A stretch of 7,988 bases of DNA from Synechococcales cyanobacterium PMM_0085 (GTDB lineage: Bacteria > Cyanobacteriota > Cyanobacteriia > Elainellales > Elainellaceae). Where the stretch lies: positions 1 to 7,988 of the forward strand of contig CASBQJ010000379.1 in the NCBI GenBank assembly GCA_949127705.1. The letters are read 5' to 3'. A model generated the notes under the pieces. The model made no database searches and was not told where the DNA came from. It was given only the letters and a program-made list of their open reading frames with translations. Both the position numbers and the translations under genes were made by a program. Shown here piece after piece: positions 1 to 5,807 of the stretch (position 1 is the stretch's first letter; each line of letters begins with the position of its first letter).

Positions 1-3
1 GGG

Positions 4-997
4 TTACCGTGTACACACAAGTGGGGTTTGGGCGAGCTGGGAGCGATAACCCAACCATCCCTCTAGTCGAGCAATTAACCAGGTTGCCCAGGGTAAAGAG
101 TTGGGGGGATGAGGATTTTGCTGTTGTTGAGTACGGCCTTTCAATGCGGGTGCAAGTTGGGCGAGATATTGCTGCTGGTGAGCGACAAAGGCCAGCGAGG
201 CGGGTAGGTCTGGGTTATCTTGCCCTTTTACGAGTTGCAGCGTTCGCACCGCAATCGACAAGGAGAGAACGGCCAACCGCTGAATGGCGTCTACCGATTC
301 GAGTTGAGTGAATTCGAGATTCAGTCCTGCTTGCTTGAGGGTGGCAAACAGTTGCTCAATGCGCCACCGCCAGCAATCCCATTGAATGACGGAGAGCGCC
401 CTCGCCGAGAATCATCCATCACAGGTATGGTGTCCGTTCCCTCACAGGGCTGGGCACTCAAGGTGGCCTAGAGCAATGACGCGTGTCCCACCAAGCGACG
501 ATTTTGGCGTGCCCGCACTAGCCGATGGGTCTGAGTATCCAGAACAGTTGCCCATTCCTCATACAGGTTGGTTTCACGGTCACCGATATGGGTCATGATC
601 CTTGCTCCCCCTGTCTTCACACATGATACTGCCCTTGATGCTTATCAGCATGCTTGACATTTCAAGTCCACCGATGGATGGCACTTAACCCCCAGGGGAA
701 TCCACTCTGCGCCTTTAAACACCAGCGTTGGATGAATGCCCCCCCAATCTCGGTCGTTGCCTAAACGAGGGTCACCAATTCGGGTTAGAGACATGGCGTG
801 CCATGCCTCTGTTGTAGAGCCGCGATTAATCGCGGCTCTACAACAGAGGACGTGAAATCAATCGTCCAATACGCTTGACGAACCCCCGTTCTACCCGTAT
901 GCTCTTTCATTAAGCTGCTGCAAAAAACGGTGGCAGCCCTTACATCAGGACTCAATACTTTAACGCCACTTGGAAGTGTGATAGCGCTTCCAAGCGG
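4..997 (-). pseudogene. Degenerate IS4-type (Tn5-like) transposase, multiply broken
   Basis: This is a dead insertion-sequence transposase read right to left. Three pieces are visible. Piece 1 (997-645) contains WTIDFTS, where the family has a DTTxLDFT-like first catalytic region, followed by GGIHPTLVFKGAEWIPLGV; a 44-bp palindrome at 806-849 throws it out of frame. Piece 2 (596-468) reads MTHIGDRETNLYEEW, the second catalytic Asp region, and ends at an in-frame stop; downstream, QPCEGTDT can still be read. Piece 3 (411-4) contains CWRWRIEQLFATLKQAGL, which carries the third catalytic residue (Glu), and runs to a stop at 4-6 after LVCTR. The joins show deletions: little remains between pieces 1 and 2, and most of the region between pieces 2 and 3 is gone. 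From memory of the family, about 20 residues also seem missing before the final LAQTPLVCTR. No terminal inverted repeats were recognised. Pieces 2 and 3 are secure; piece 1 is a family-level match by eye. Confidence 0.8.
806..849. repeat. Perfect 44-bp palindrome inside the transposase remnant
   Basis: The left arm (22 nt, starting CCTCTGTTGTAGAGCCGCGA) is the exact reverse complement of the right arm, with no spacer. The core, GTAGAGCCGCGATTAATCGCGGCTCTAC, resembles the TAGAGACGCGATTAATCGCGTCTCTA-type palindromes that I recall as dispersed repeats in several cyanobacterial genomes. It interrupts the transposase frame: removing exactly these 44 bases joins WTIDFTS to WHAMSLTRIGD in one reading frame. 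A smaller palindrome, CATGGCGTGCCATG, abuts it at 792-805. It is most simply a non-autonomous palindromic element that inserted into an already mobile sequence. Confidence 0.85.
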
Positions 998-1143
998 CTA
1001 AGTCCCCTAAACTGTTACGGCAGTCCGGAGACCTTGGTGAATGATACCTTGGTCATCCTGCTTTGCACTACACACAAAACGGGATTGATCCAAGGTATTG
1101 AGTTCTGGTTTCCTGAACCCACAACTCCTAGGAGACCAGTCTC

Positions 1144-1377
1144 ATGACTCAATTCACCGACTCGGGCGCAGATGTGCCCCAAATTTCTGCTGCGACACGT
1201 CCTCAGCGCGAACCCGTCCGCCATCTCATATTTGGCTCCCTTGCCGCCATCCAGCTCACCATCAAAACCTTGCACAAAATGGGCTACGCCGAACCCAACG
1301 ACTGGAGCAAACCCATCCCCACCGGGCGATCGGGTGAGGTAATGGCGATTTTGATGAAATACCTGTGGGTCGATTAA
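1144..1377 (+). CDS. Small conserved-looking cyanobacterial protein, 77 aa, unknown function
   Basis: This encodes a 77-residue soluble protein with no signal peptide or membrane segment. A good ribosome binding site, AGGAG at 1130-1134, lies 9 nt before the ATG and supports this start. The N-terminal 20 or so residues look disordered. The rest (about residues 26-75) is compact, with RHLIFGSLAAIQLTIKTLH, then GYAEPNDWSKPIPTGRSGEVM and ILMKYLWVD. The pattern of a GS-x-AA-x-x-x-TI-x-TLH helix, then GYAE-x-x-x-WS, then a PTGR-x-GEVM-x-IL tail is one I recall from a family of short, uncharacterised cyanobacterial proteins. No function is known to me. It stands alone between the transposase remnant and two inverted-repeat elements, with no obvious operon partner. 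An overlapping frame starting at 1098 lacks this family resemblance and was left out. Confidence 0.8.
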   Translation: MTQFTDSGADVPQISAATRPQREPVRHLIFGSLAAIQLTIKTLHKMGYAEPNDWSKPIPTGRSGEVMAILMKYLWVD

Positions 1378-1392
1378 TATCCAACCGGGACT

Positions 1393-1455
1393 GTAGGGGC
1401 AGGTTTAGCCAGCACTTAACCGTCACACCGATTACCTGACCCTCAAAACCTGCCC
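1393..1455. repeat. Inverted-repeat element with GGGCAGGTTT arms
   Basis: GGGCAGGTTT at 1397-1406 is the exact reverse complement of AAACCTGCCC at 1446-1455, with 39 nt between them. The left side begins GTAGGGGCAGGTTTAGCC, which resembles the GTAGGGGCGGGTTTAGC... dispersed repeats I recall in filamentous cyanobacteria. The right arm lacks a matching CTAC end, so this copy looks partly decayed. It lies just after the stop of the 77-aa gene and could also stem-loop in its mRNA tail. Confidence 0.6.
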
Positions 1456-1532
1456 TTCCGGGCGTTTAGGGCGATCGCAATGTCAATCTGCCAAAAGAGC
1501 GATCGCACCACCACACGGGTGACCCGAGAGAT

Positions 1533-1604
1533 GTAGGGGTGAAGCATTGGCACCGAGATCTCGGCCATAGTTCCAGTATGTTGATGCCAATGCTTCACCC
1601 CTAC
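1533..1604. repeat. 72-bp inverted-repeat element with perfect 20-bp arms
   Basis: The left arm GTAGGGGTGAAGCATTGGCA (1533-1552) and right arm TGCCAATGCTTCACCCCTAC (1585-1604) are perfect reverse complements. They enclose a 32-nt loop that contains its own 12-bp palindrome, CCGAGATCTCGG. The arm type (GTAGGGG...GAAGCATT) matches a common class of dispersed cyanobacterial inverted repeats, recalled rather than searched. The perfect arms suggest a recent copy or selection on the stem. It ends about 100 bp upstream of the P450 start and may affect that gene's leader or act as a terminator for transcription coming from the left. Confidence 0.8.
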
Positions 1605-1703
1605 GCGATCCCGACGTGAATAACCGATCGCACCCATGTCTATTCCTTGCCAGATTGGCGTGCGTTATGCTGCAATTAACTCCCCACCTTCTGTTAGATT
1701 TCT

Positions 1704-3080
1704 ATGACTAGTATTTCGCTCGACCGCATGCCATCTGCCCCCAATCCGCTGTCTAAGCCGCGTTTATTGCAGCAGCTCCAGTGGGTGTTTGAACCGGTTG
1801 GCTATATGCAGGCAGCCGCCCGCCAACATCCCGATATCTTTGCCGCTGGTGTGGTGGGGTTTGGTGGCAATCTGGTGTTTGTTAATGCCCCCGATGCGAT
1901 TCAAGAAATTCTGACTAACGATCGCAAAACCTATGCGGCGTTAGGCAGCTTCAACCGCATTCTCGCGCCGCTATTGGGTGATTATTCGGTTGTGTTGATT
2001 GAGGGCGATCGCCACAAACGCCGCAGACAATTGCTGATGCCGCCGTTCCACGGTGAGCGGATGCGGGCATACAGCCAGCTGATCTGCGACCTAACTGAAC
2101 AAACGCTGAGCCAGATTCCAGCCGGAACCACGTTTTCGGCTCGAGCCGCGATGCAAAATATTTCCTTACAGGTAATTTTGCAGACGGTGTTTGGCGTGTT
2201 TGAGGGCGATCGCGCTGAACAGCTAAAAACCATGTTTACGGTGTTGTTAGATATATTTGCGTCGCCGCTGGCCTCTAGCCTATTGTTTTTTCCCAAATTG
2301 CAGCAAGACTGGGGCGCGTGGAGTCCGTGGGGCAAGTTTATCCGCGATCGCCAACGCCTAGATGACTTGCTCTATGCCGAAATTGCCGAACGCCGCGCCA
2401 ATCCGGCACCCGAGCGGGTTGATATTCTGTCGCTGCTGCTGTCGGCTCACGATGAAACCGGGCAACCGATGAGCGATCGCGAACTGCGCGATGAGCTGGT
2501 GACTCTGATGTTCGCCGGTCACGAAACCACCGCTACCGCCATGGCCTGGGCGCTGTATTGGATTCACCGTCAGCCGCCTGTGCGCCAAAAGCTGCTGACT
2601 GAACTAAAGGCTGTCGATCTATCAGACGCCATGAGCGTGTCTAAGCTGCCGTATCTATCTGCTGTGTGCAATGAAACCCTGCGCATCCATCCCATTGCCA
2701 TGCTCACCTTCCCCCGAGTGGTACAAGAATCGACCACGTTGCTGGGGCATACCCTCAACCCTGGCACCGCCGTGATGGGGTGCATTTACCTGCTGCATCA
2801 GCGCCCAGATCTCTACCCAGAACCGCATATTTTTCGACCCGAGCGCTTTTTAGAGCGCCAATATTCTCCTTTTGAATTTTTACCGTTTGGCGGTGGGGCG
2901 CGGCGCTGTATTGGCGAAGCATTGGCTCAGCTCGAAATGAAACTGGTGTTGGCGACCATTTTGACCCGCTATGACCTGGCGCTGGCAACCACCACCCCCG
3001 AACAGCCCCGACGGCGGGGCGTTACCCTCGCGCCTAGCCGTGGCGTAAGGATGAAACTGAATGCCCGGTTGCAGCAGTAA
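1704..3080 (+). CDS. Cytochrome P450, CYP110-like
   Basis: This is a complete 458-residue P450 monooxygenase, which uses a Cys-ligated heme to insert one oxygen atom from O2 into an organic substrate. All hallmark motifs are present: the C-helix region GDRHKRRRQLLMPPF (101-115), the I-helix oxygen-activation motif AGHETTA (271-277), the K-helix ETLR (Glu324, Arg327), PERF (379-382) and the heme loop FGGGARRCIG (395-404) with ligand Cys402. There is no N-terminal membrane anchor, so it is probably soluble and needs separate ferredoxin and reductase partners, none of which are nearby. The LQWVFEPVGYM start and overall pattern suggest the cyanobacterial CYP110 family, whose members include fatty-acid and terpene hydroxylases; the substrate cannot be told from sequence. 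No clear Shine-Dalgarno precedes the ATG at 1704, and Met9 (1728) is an alternative start. The gene carries four HIP1 octamers, so it looks resident rather than newly acquired. Its last 47 bp overlap the convergent regulator gene. Confidence 0.95.
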   Translation: MTSISLDRMPSAPNPLSKPRLLQQLQWVFEPVGYMQAAARQHPDIFAAGVVGFGGNLVFVNAPDAIQEILTNDRKTYAALGSFNRILAPLLGDYSVVLIEGDRHKRRRQLLMPPFHGERMRAYSQLICDLTEQTLSQIPAGTTFSARAAMQNISLQVILQTVFGVFEGDRAEQLKTMFTVLLDIFASPLASSLLFFPKLQQDWGAWSPWGKFIRDRQRLDDLLYAEIAERRANPAPERVDILSLLLSAHDETGQPMSDRELRDELVTLMFAGHETTATAMAWALYWIHRQPPVRQKLLTELKAVDLSDAMSVSKLPYLSAVCNETLRIHPIAMLTFPRVVQESTTLLGHTLNPGTAVMGCIYLLHQRPDLYPEPHIFRPERFLERQYSPFEFLPFGGGARRCIGEALAQLEMKLVLATILTRYDLALATTTPEQPRRRGVTLAPSRGVRMKLNARLQQ

Positions 3081-3672
3081 AGGGGTGCTCATCTGAGTCG
3101 GGCCATGTTTCCTTGCGGGGGTGACTCCGCTCTAGCCAGTCGTCTTGCTGCCATTGAGCCAGCTCCCGCTTGGCACGGGTGCTCTTGATGTGCTTTTTCA
3201 CCGTATCCACACTGATATAGAGTTGAGCCGCAATTTGGCTACGGCTGTTCCCGGCGCGGTGCAATAGCCAAACTTGGGTCTCACGGGGCGTTAACCCACA
3301 GTTTTGAGCTTCAGCGATCGCCATTTGCCGAGTCAGTTGGGCTTTGTCTTCCAAAATTACCAGCAAACTGGGGCGATCGGCTTCGTTTAGCTGCACCCAC
3401 CGCGTCCGCACTCGAATACTATTCAAGTGTCCTGCATAAAATTCACCCTCCAATACCGAAATGGGTTCAGGGCAGCTTGCAGTGTGATCGAGTTCTGTTA
3501 CGACCCGACAAATTTGCCAAACTTCTTTGGGTACAAACGGAGAATGATGCGTATCTTGCATCAAGCTATGGCAAATTAAGCGAGCATACTGATTTGCACA
3601 TACCAACGTTCCGTGGTCGGTCACAATCAAGAGGCCATCAGCAAAACCGTTAAAGATCTCATCAATGTTCAT
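3034..3672 (-). CDS. PAS-like plus LuxR-type HTH transcriptional regulator
   Basis: This is a DNA-binding regulator of 212 residues from the chosen start. Residues 2-114 look like a PAS-like sensor domain (FADGLLIVTDHGTLVCANQYA near the start, then LLVILEDK). A LuxR/GerE-type helix-turn-helix follows at about 127-170: LTPRETQVWLLHRAGNSRSQIAAQLYISVDTVKKHIK, with the expected TPRE, IA..L.IS..TVK pattern. The layout matches a cyanobacterial PAS-LuxR family I recall. Met at 3672 was chosen because the PAS-like domain begins there and the family normally starts with such a segment; no clear ribosome binding site supports it. The frame stays open upstream to an ATG at 3864, which would add 64 residues of basic, low-similarity sequence. 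The last 42 residues (Gln/Trp/His-rich, after the HTH) look like an extension, and their codons run into the P450 gene. The signal sensed and the target genes are unknown. Confidence 0.85.
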   Translation of the reverse strand: MNIDEIFNGFADGLLIVTDHGTLVCANQYARLICHSLMQDTHHSPFVPKEVWQICRVVTELDHTASCPEPISVLEGEFYAGHLNSIRVRTRWVQLNEADRPSLLVILEDKAQLTRQMAIAEAQNCGLTPRETQVWLLHRAGNSRSQIAAQLYISVDTVKKHIKSTRAKRELAQWQQDDWLERSHPRKETWPDSDEHPFTAATGHSVSSLRHG

Positions 3673-3864
3673 AGTTGATGGGGGCTTATGTGAATGGGCA
3701 ATTGCGTCTAAGGGGGCTGACGCTTGAACTGAATCTTGAACTGAATATGGATCTCTAATTCGCCGGACGGGCGATCGCCAGCGCCATGAAACCAGAATTT
3801 TGCTGTGGGACGCTCTCGTGAGAGTCTCAAAGCAATCTGTTTCATCCGCGCGGCGACTAGCCAC

Positions 3865-4206
3865 GCCATGCTAGCGACGGAGGATAGGCAGGACTCAAAC
3901 TGAGTCTGGAGCTACCAACCGATGCAAGAGACTACACGGGGGGTGAGACCCATTTCGGTTGGCGGCGCATTTTCCTTCAGCAATCGCTCCCAAAAGCAGG
4001 CGGCGCGTCCGGATAGAACGCGCCGCCTTGTGTATAGTTATGTTCCTTTTAACTGCTACCTGCTGGTCACACAGCAAGATTAGAGAACCGCACTCCGGCT
4101 CGCCCTCTCCCGTTGTGGGCTACCGTGTAGACCGATACTCGGTGTTGATAGTTAGGGGAACCAACAGGTGCCCCAATATCACAGCAGACCACTTTTCAAA
4201 CATCCT
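3865..4206. other. 342-bp stretch without a convincing gene
   Basis: No reading frame here looks like a protein; the two open frames on opposite strands (3959-4210 plus, 3895-4077 minus) read as shadows, with no recognisable domain or ribosome site. The stretch is rich in small inverted repeats: GACTCA-AAC-TGAGTC at 3892-3906, the strong GC stem at 3999-4027, ACCGA-TAC-TCGGT at about 4130-4142, and GGGGAACC-AACA-GGTGCCCC with one mismatch near 4155-4174. Unlike most of the window right of 1470, it has no HIP1 octamer. It may hold the 3' leader of the dehydrogenase mRNA and the promoter of the regulator, but no promoter was convincing. Confidence 0.5.
3999..4027. other. GC-rich hairpin, possible terminator or RNA element
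   Basis: GGCGGCGCG at 3999-4007 pairs perfectly with CGCGCCGCC at 4019-4027 across an 11-nt loop. Read on the minus strand, in the direction of the upstream dehydrogenase gene, the stem is followed by TGCTTTTGGG, a poor U-tract. It could be an inefficient or factor-assisted terminator about 180 nt beyond the dehydrogenase stop, or an RNA structure of another kind. Confidence 0.5.
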
Positions 4207-5076
4207 CTAAGCTTGAGTTGATTCTGGGCTAACCGCCGCAAACAGCGCCGAGTAATCCGCATCGGCCAATCCCATTTCACAGGCCAAGGCCAAAATCCTA
4301 CTCACCCCGGCGGCACTATCAACCTGCAACCCTGAGGCGATCGCCTCCATCACAAACAGATTGGTATCTTTTAACATATGCTTCGTCGGAAAATTGGGAG
4401 CATCAAAATTTCGCTCTACCATTCGTGGCAATTTTTTATCAAATGTGGGAGCATAAAGGGCGCTCCGCCGCAAAATTTGCATAAACGTTTCTACCTCTAC
4501 GCCCTGCTGCTGCACAAAGCCGAGACTGAGGGCAAACGATGTCGTCAGTGATGAAATCAACTGGTTTAGCGCCAGCTTCAAGGCCGAGGCAGAGCCAACT
4601 GCGCCAATGAAAATCGGCGTTCCCAACTGTTGAAACAGCGGCTGCCACTGCTCAAATTGCTCCGTTGATCCCCCAACCATCACCTGCAATTGTCCGGCTG
4701 TTGCTTCAGGAATGCTGCCCAACACAGGCGCTTCGAAATACGTAGCGGCGATCGCGGCTAGCTCTTGCTGAAATATCCGGCTCTCGCTCGGGGCAATGGT
4801 GCCCATCTGAATCACCATGTGGCCTGCTAGGTGGGGGCGCGCCTCCTGCGTCAACAGCAGTTCTCGAATCGCCTGAGCATCTGTCAGCATCGTAATCACC
4901 ACGTCCACCTGTTGCAGCAACTCATTCACGCTAGTGGCGACTGTTGCTCCAGCCTGACGCAGCGGTTCTAGTTTGCGGGCGGTGCGATTGTAGACAACCA
5001 AATCAACCTGATTTGCCAACAGCCGTTGTGCCATTGGTAACCCTAGCAGCCCTGTACCAATGAAGCCAATTTTCAT
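4207..5076 (-). CDS. Beta-hydroxyacid dehydrogenase (3-hydroxyisobutyrate/glyoxylate reductase superfamily)
   Basis: This is a 289-residue NAD(P)-dependent oxidoreductase of full family length. The Rossmann fold opens with IGFIGTGLLGLPMA (3-16), giving the GxGxxG nucleotide loop. After beta-strand 2, YNRTARK (29-35) places Arg31 and Thr32 where NADPH-preferring members have them, so NADP(H) is inferred. The catalytic helix GSASALKLALNQ (161-172) carries Lys167 and Asn171, and the C-terminal signature NFPTKHMLKDTNL is at 228-240. The substrate loop reads FEAPVLGSIPEATAGQL (114-130), where 3-hydroxyisobutyrate dehydrogenases usually have DAPVSGG; the EAPVLGS form recalls glyoxylate/succinic-semialdehyde reductases. 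The true substrate is therefore uncertain, and a tartronate, glyoxylate or hydroxyisobutyrate role are all possible. A good ribosome site (AGGAGA, 7 nt before ATG) fixes the start. The gene follows the psbJ terminator, so it likely has its own promoter, not identified. Confidence 0.92.
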   Translation of the reverse strand: MKIGFIGTGLLGLPMAQRLLANQVDLVVYNRTARKLEPLRQAGATVATSVNELLQQVDVVITMLTDAQAIRELLLTQEARPHLAGHMVIQMGTIAPSESRIFQQELAAIAATYFEAPVLGSIPEATAGQLQVMVGGSTEQFEQWQPLFQQLGTPIFIGAVGSASALKLALNQLISSLTTSFALSLGFVQQQGVEVETFMQILRRSALYAPTFDKKLPRMVERNFDAPNFPTKHMLKDTNLFVMEAIASGLQVDSAAGVSRILALACEMGLADADYSALFAAVSPESTQA

Positions 5077-5156
5077 AGTGAGATCTCCTGCCTATGTTCA
5101 AAAACCATGGACGTATGAGGCTTCGCAACTCAGAACCATCCAAAAGGGGGCATATA

Positions 5157-5184
5157 AAAAGGGGCACATCCCTGTGCCCCTTTT
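5157..5184. terminator. Intrinsic terminator after psbJ, bidirectional in form
   Basis: AAAAGGGGCAC (5157-5167) pairs with GTGCCCCTTTT (5174-5184) around the 6-nt loop ATCCCT. It is a perfect 11-bp stem whose A-rich and T-rich flanks provide a U-tract on either strand. It lies about 90 nt beyond the psbJ stop and 80 nt before the dehydrogenase start, so its main job is to end the minus-strand psbEFLJ transcript and insulate the dehydrogenase gene from strong photosystem II transcription. Confidence 0.92.
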
Positions 5185-5273
5185 TATTATTCATTATGAT
5201 GAAAGCAGATTGAACGCTGTAGCGCTTTCGTTAGATCGATGTGGCTTAAATCAATGCTGTGAGACCGACTCCC

Positions 5274-5393
5274 CTAGATAGAAGAGCCAATTCCTGAGTA
5301 TGAGCCATAGAAAAATAAAGCTAATACGCCAATTGCGCCAAGTCCGGCAATCGTGCCGACAATCCACAGAGGAATTCTGCCGCCAGTTTGCAT
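5274..5393 (-). CDS. psbJ: Photosystem II reaction centre protein J
   Basis: PsbJ is a 39-residue one-helix thylakoid protein of photosystem II near cytochrome b559, involved in plastoquinone exchange and assembly. The translation begins MQTGGRIPLWIVGTIAGLG and ends FFYGSYSGIGSSI; GGRIPLWIVGTIAG followed by LFFYGxYxGxGSS is diagnostic. The single membrane helix covers about residues 9-29. A ribosome site (TAGGAGA) sits 9 nt before the ATG. It is the last gene of psbEFLJ and is followed by the terminator at 5157-5184. The gap of 134 nt to psbL is wide for this operon. Confidence 0.97.
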   Translation of the reverse strand: MQTGGRIPLWIVGTIAGLGAIGVLALFFYGSYSGIGSSI

Positions 5394-5527
5394 AGTTGAT
5401 ATCTCCTAAAAATTCACTGAAAACACAATACATTCAGCACTTTATTGACCAATCGCTGAGATTAGTGAAGGCAGCGATCGCCGCCCTCAGCAACCTCAGC
5501 GGTCACACCTTAAAAATCGGCTGTGGG
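5394..5527 (-). other. Wide psbL-psbJ spacer with a HIP1-centred stem
   Basis: This 134-nt untranslated spacer lies inside the psbEFLJ operon. It includes GGCAGCGATCGCCGCC at 5472-5487, a near-palindrome of 16 bp (one mismatched pair on each side of centre) built around a HIP1 octamer. On the coding strand a weak promoter-like pair occurs nearer psbJ: TTGGTC, 16 nt, TATTGT. No reading frame is present. It may act as an RNA-processing or stability element or give psbJ an extra promoter; neither is shown. Confidence 0.5.
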
Positions 5528-5647
5528 TTAGTTGAAGAAATAGCTAGAGAATAGAATCCCCAGCGTAAAAACCATCAATAAGCCCAAGTATAAGGACGTG
5601 CGGTTCAGTTCAACGGGTTGACTGTTGGGATTAGGGCTGCGTTCCAT
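5528..5647 (-). CDS. psbL: Photosystem II reaction centre protein L
   Basis: PsbL is a 39-residue one-helix subunit found at the photosystem II dimer interface, needed for normal QA function and dimer stability. The translation starts MERSPNPNSQPVELNRTSLY and ends FTLGILFSSYFFN. The PNPNxQPVELNRTSLYxGLL block and the SSYFFN terminus are essentially invariant in the family. The membrane helix covers about residues 18-36. Its ribosome site (TAGGAGA) overlaps the psbF stop codon and the intergenic distance is only 11 nt, so psbF and psbL are probably translationally coupled. Confidence 0.97.
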   Translation of the reverse strand: MERSPNPNSQPVELNRTSLYLGLLMVFTLGILFSSYFFN

Positions 5648-5658
5648 GATGGATTCTC

Positions 5659-5793
5659 CTAGCGGTGGATAAACTGCATTGAGGCGATCGCTCCCAGAAA
5701 AAAGATAGTGGGAACGGCAAGGGTGTGAACCGCCAACCAGCGGACGGTAAAAATTGGATAAGAAACGGGTTGATTGGGAGAGTTGCTTGTCAT
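5659..5793 (-). CDS. psbF: Cytochrome b559 beta subunit
   Basis: PsbF is the 44-residue beta subunit of cytochrome b559, a heme-bridged heterodimer with PsbE in the photosystem II reaction centre. The sequence contains SYPIFTVRWLAVHTLAVPTI, in which His23 is the axial heme ligand, and ends FLGAIASMQFIHR, the family's standard terminus. A single membrane helix spans about residues 18-40. The ATG lies 14 nt after psbE, and there is no clear Shine-Dalgarno in that gap, unlike psbE, psbL and psbJ; translation probably depends on ribosomes arriving from psbE. A HIP1 octamer lies in the coding region at 5684. Confidence 0.97.
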   Translation of the reverse strand: MTSNSPNQPVSYPIFTVRWLAVHTLAVPTIFFLGAIASMQFIHR

Positions 5794-5807
5794 AATCGCG
5801 TGCTGTG

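Noticed and set aside
966..997. Stem CTTGGAAG/CTTCCAAG with a 10-nt loop, terminator-like
   Set aside because: It lies within the open frame of the transposase remnant and has no T-tract on either side.
1030..1098. Direct repeat ACCTTGGT (1031-1038, 1046-1053) and its inverted copy CCAAGGTAT at 1090-1098
   Set aside because: Short matches that could arise by chance; not convincing as an IS end or an operator without copies elsewhere.
1015..1275. 86-codon minus-strand frame opposite the 77-aa gene
   Set aside because: It is antisense to a better-supported gene with a good ribosome site and has no recognisable domain.
1640..1703. TTGCCA and TATGCT as a P450 promoter
   Set aside because: The spacer is only 13 nt, too short for a sigma-70 promoter.
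3880..3950. Possible tRNA on the minus strand (GGTTGGTAGCTC and GTTTGAGTCC look like D- and T-arm pieces)
   Set aside because: The two pieces are too close together, and no acceptor stem or anticodon arm can be formed; the apparent T-arm is just the GACTCA/TGAGTC palindrome.
3959..4210. 83-codon open frame on the plus strand
   Set aside because: No ribosome site, no family resemblance, Arg/Ser-rich composition, and it runs across hairpins and into the end of the dehydrogenase gene.
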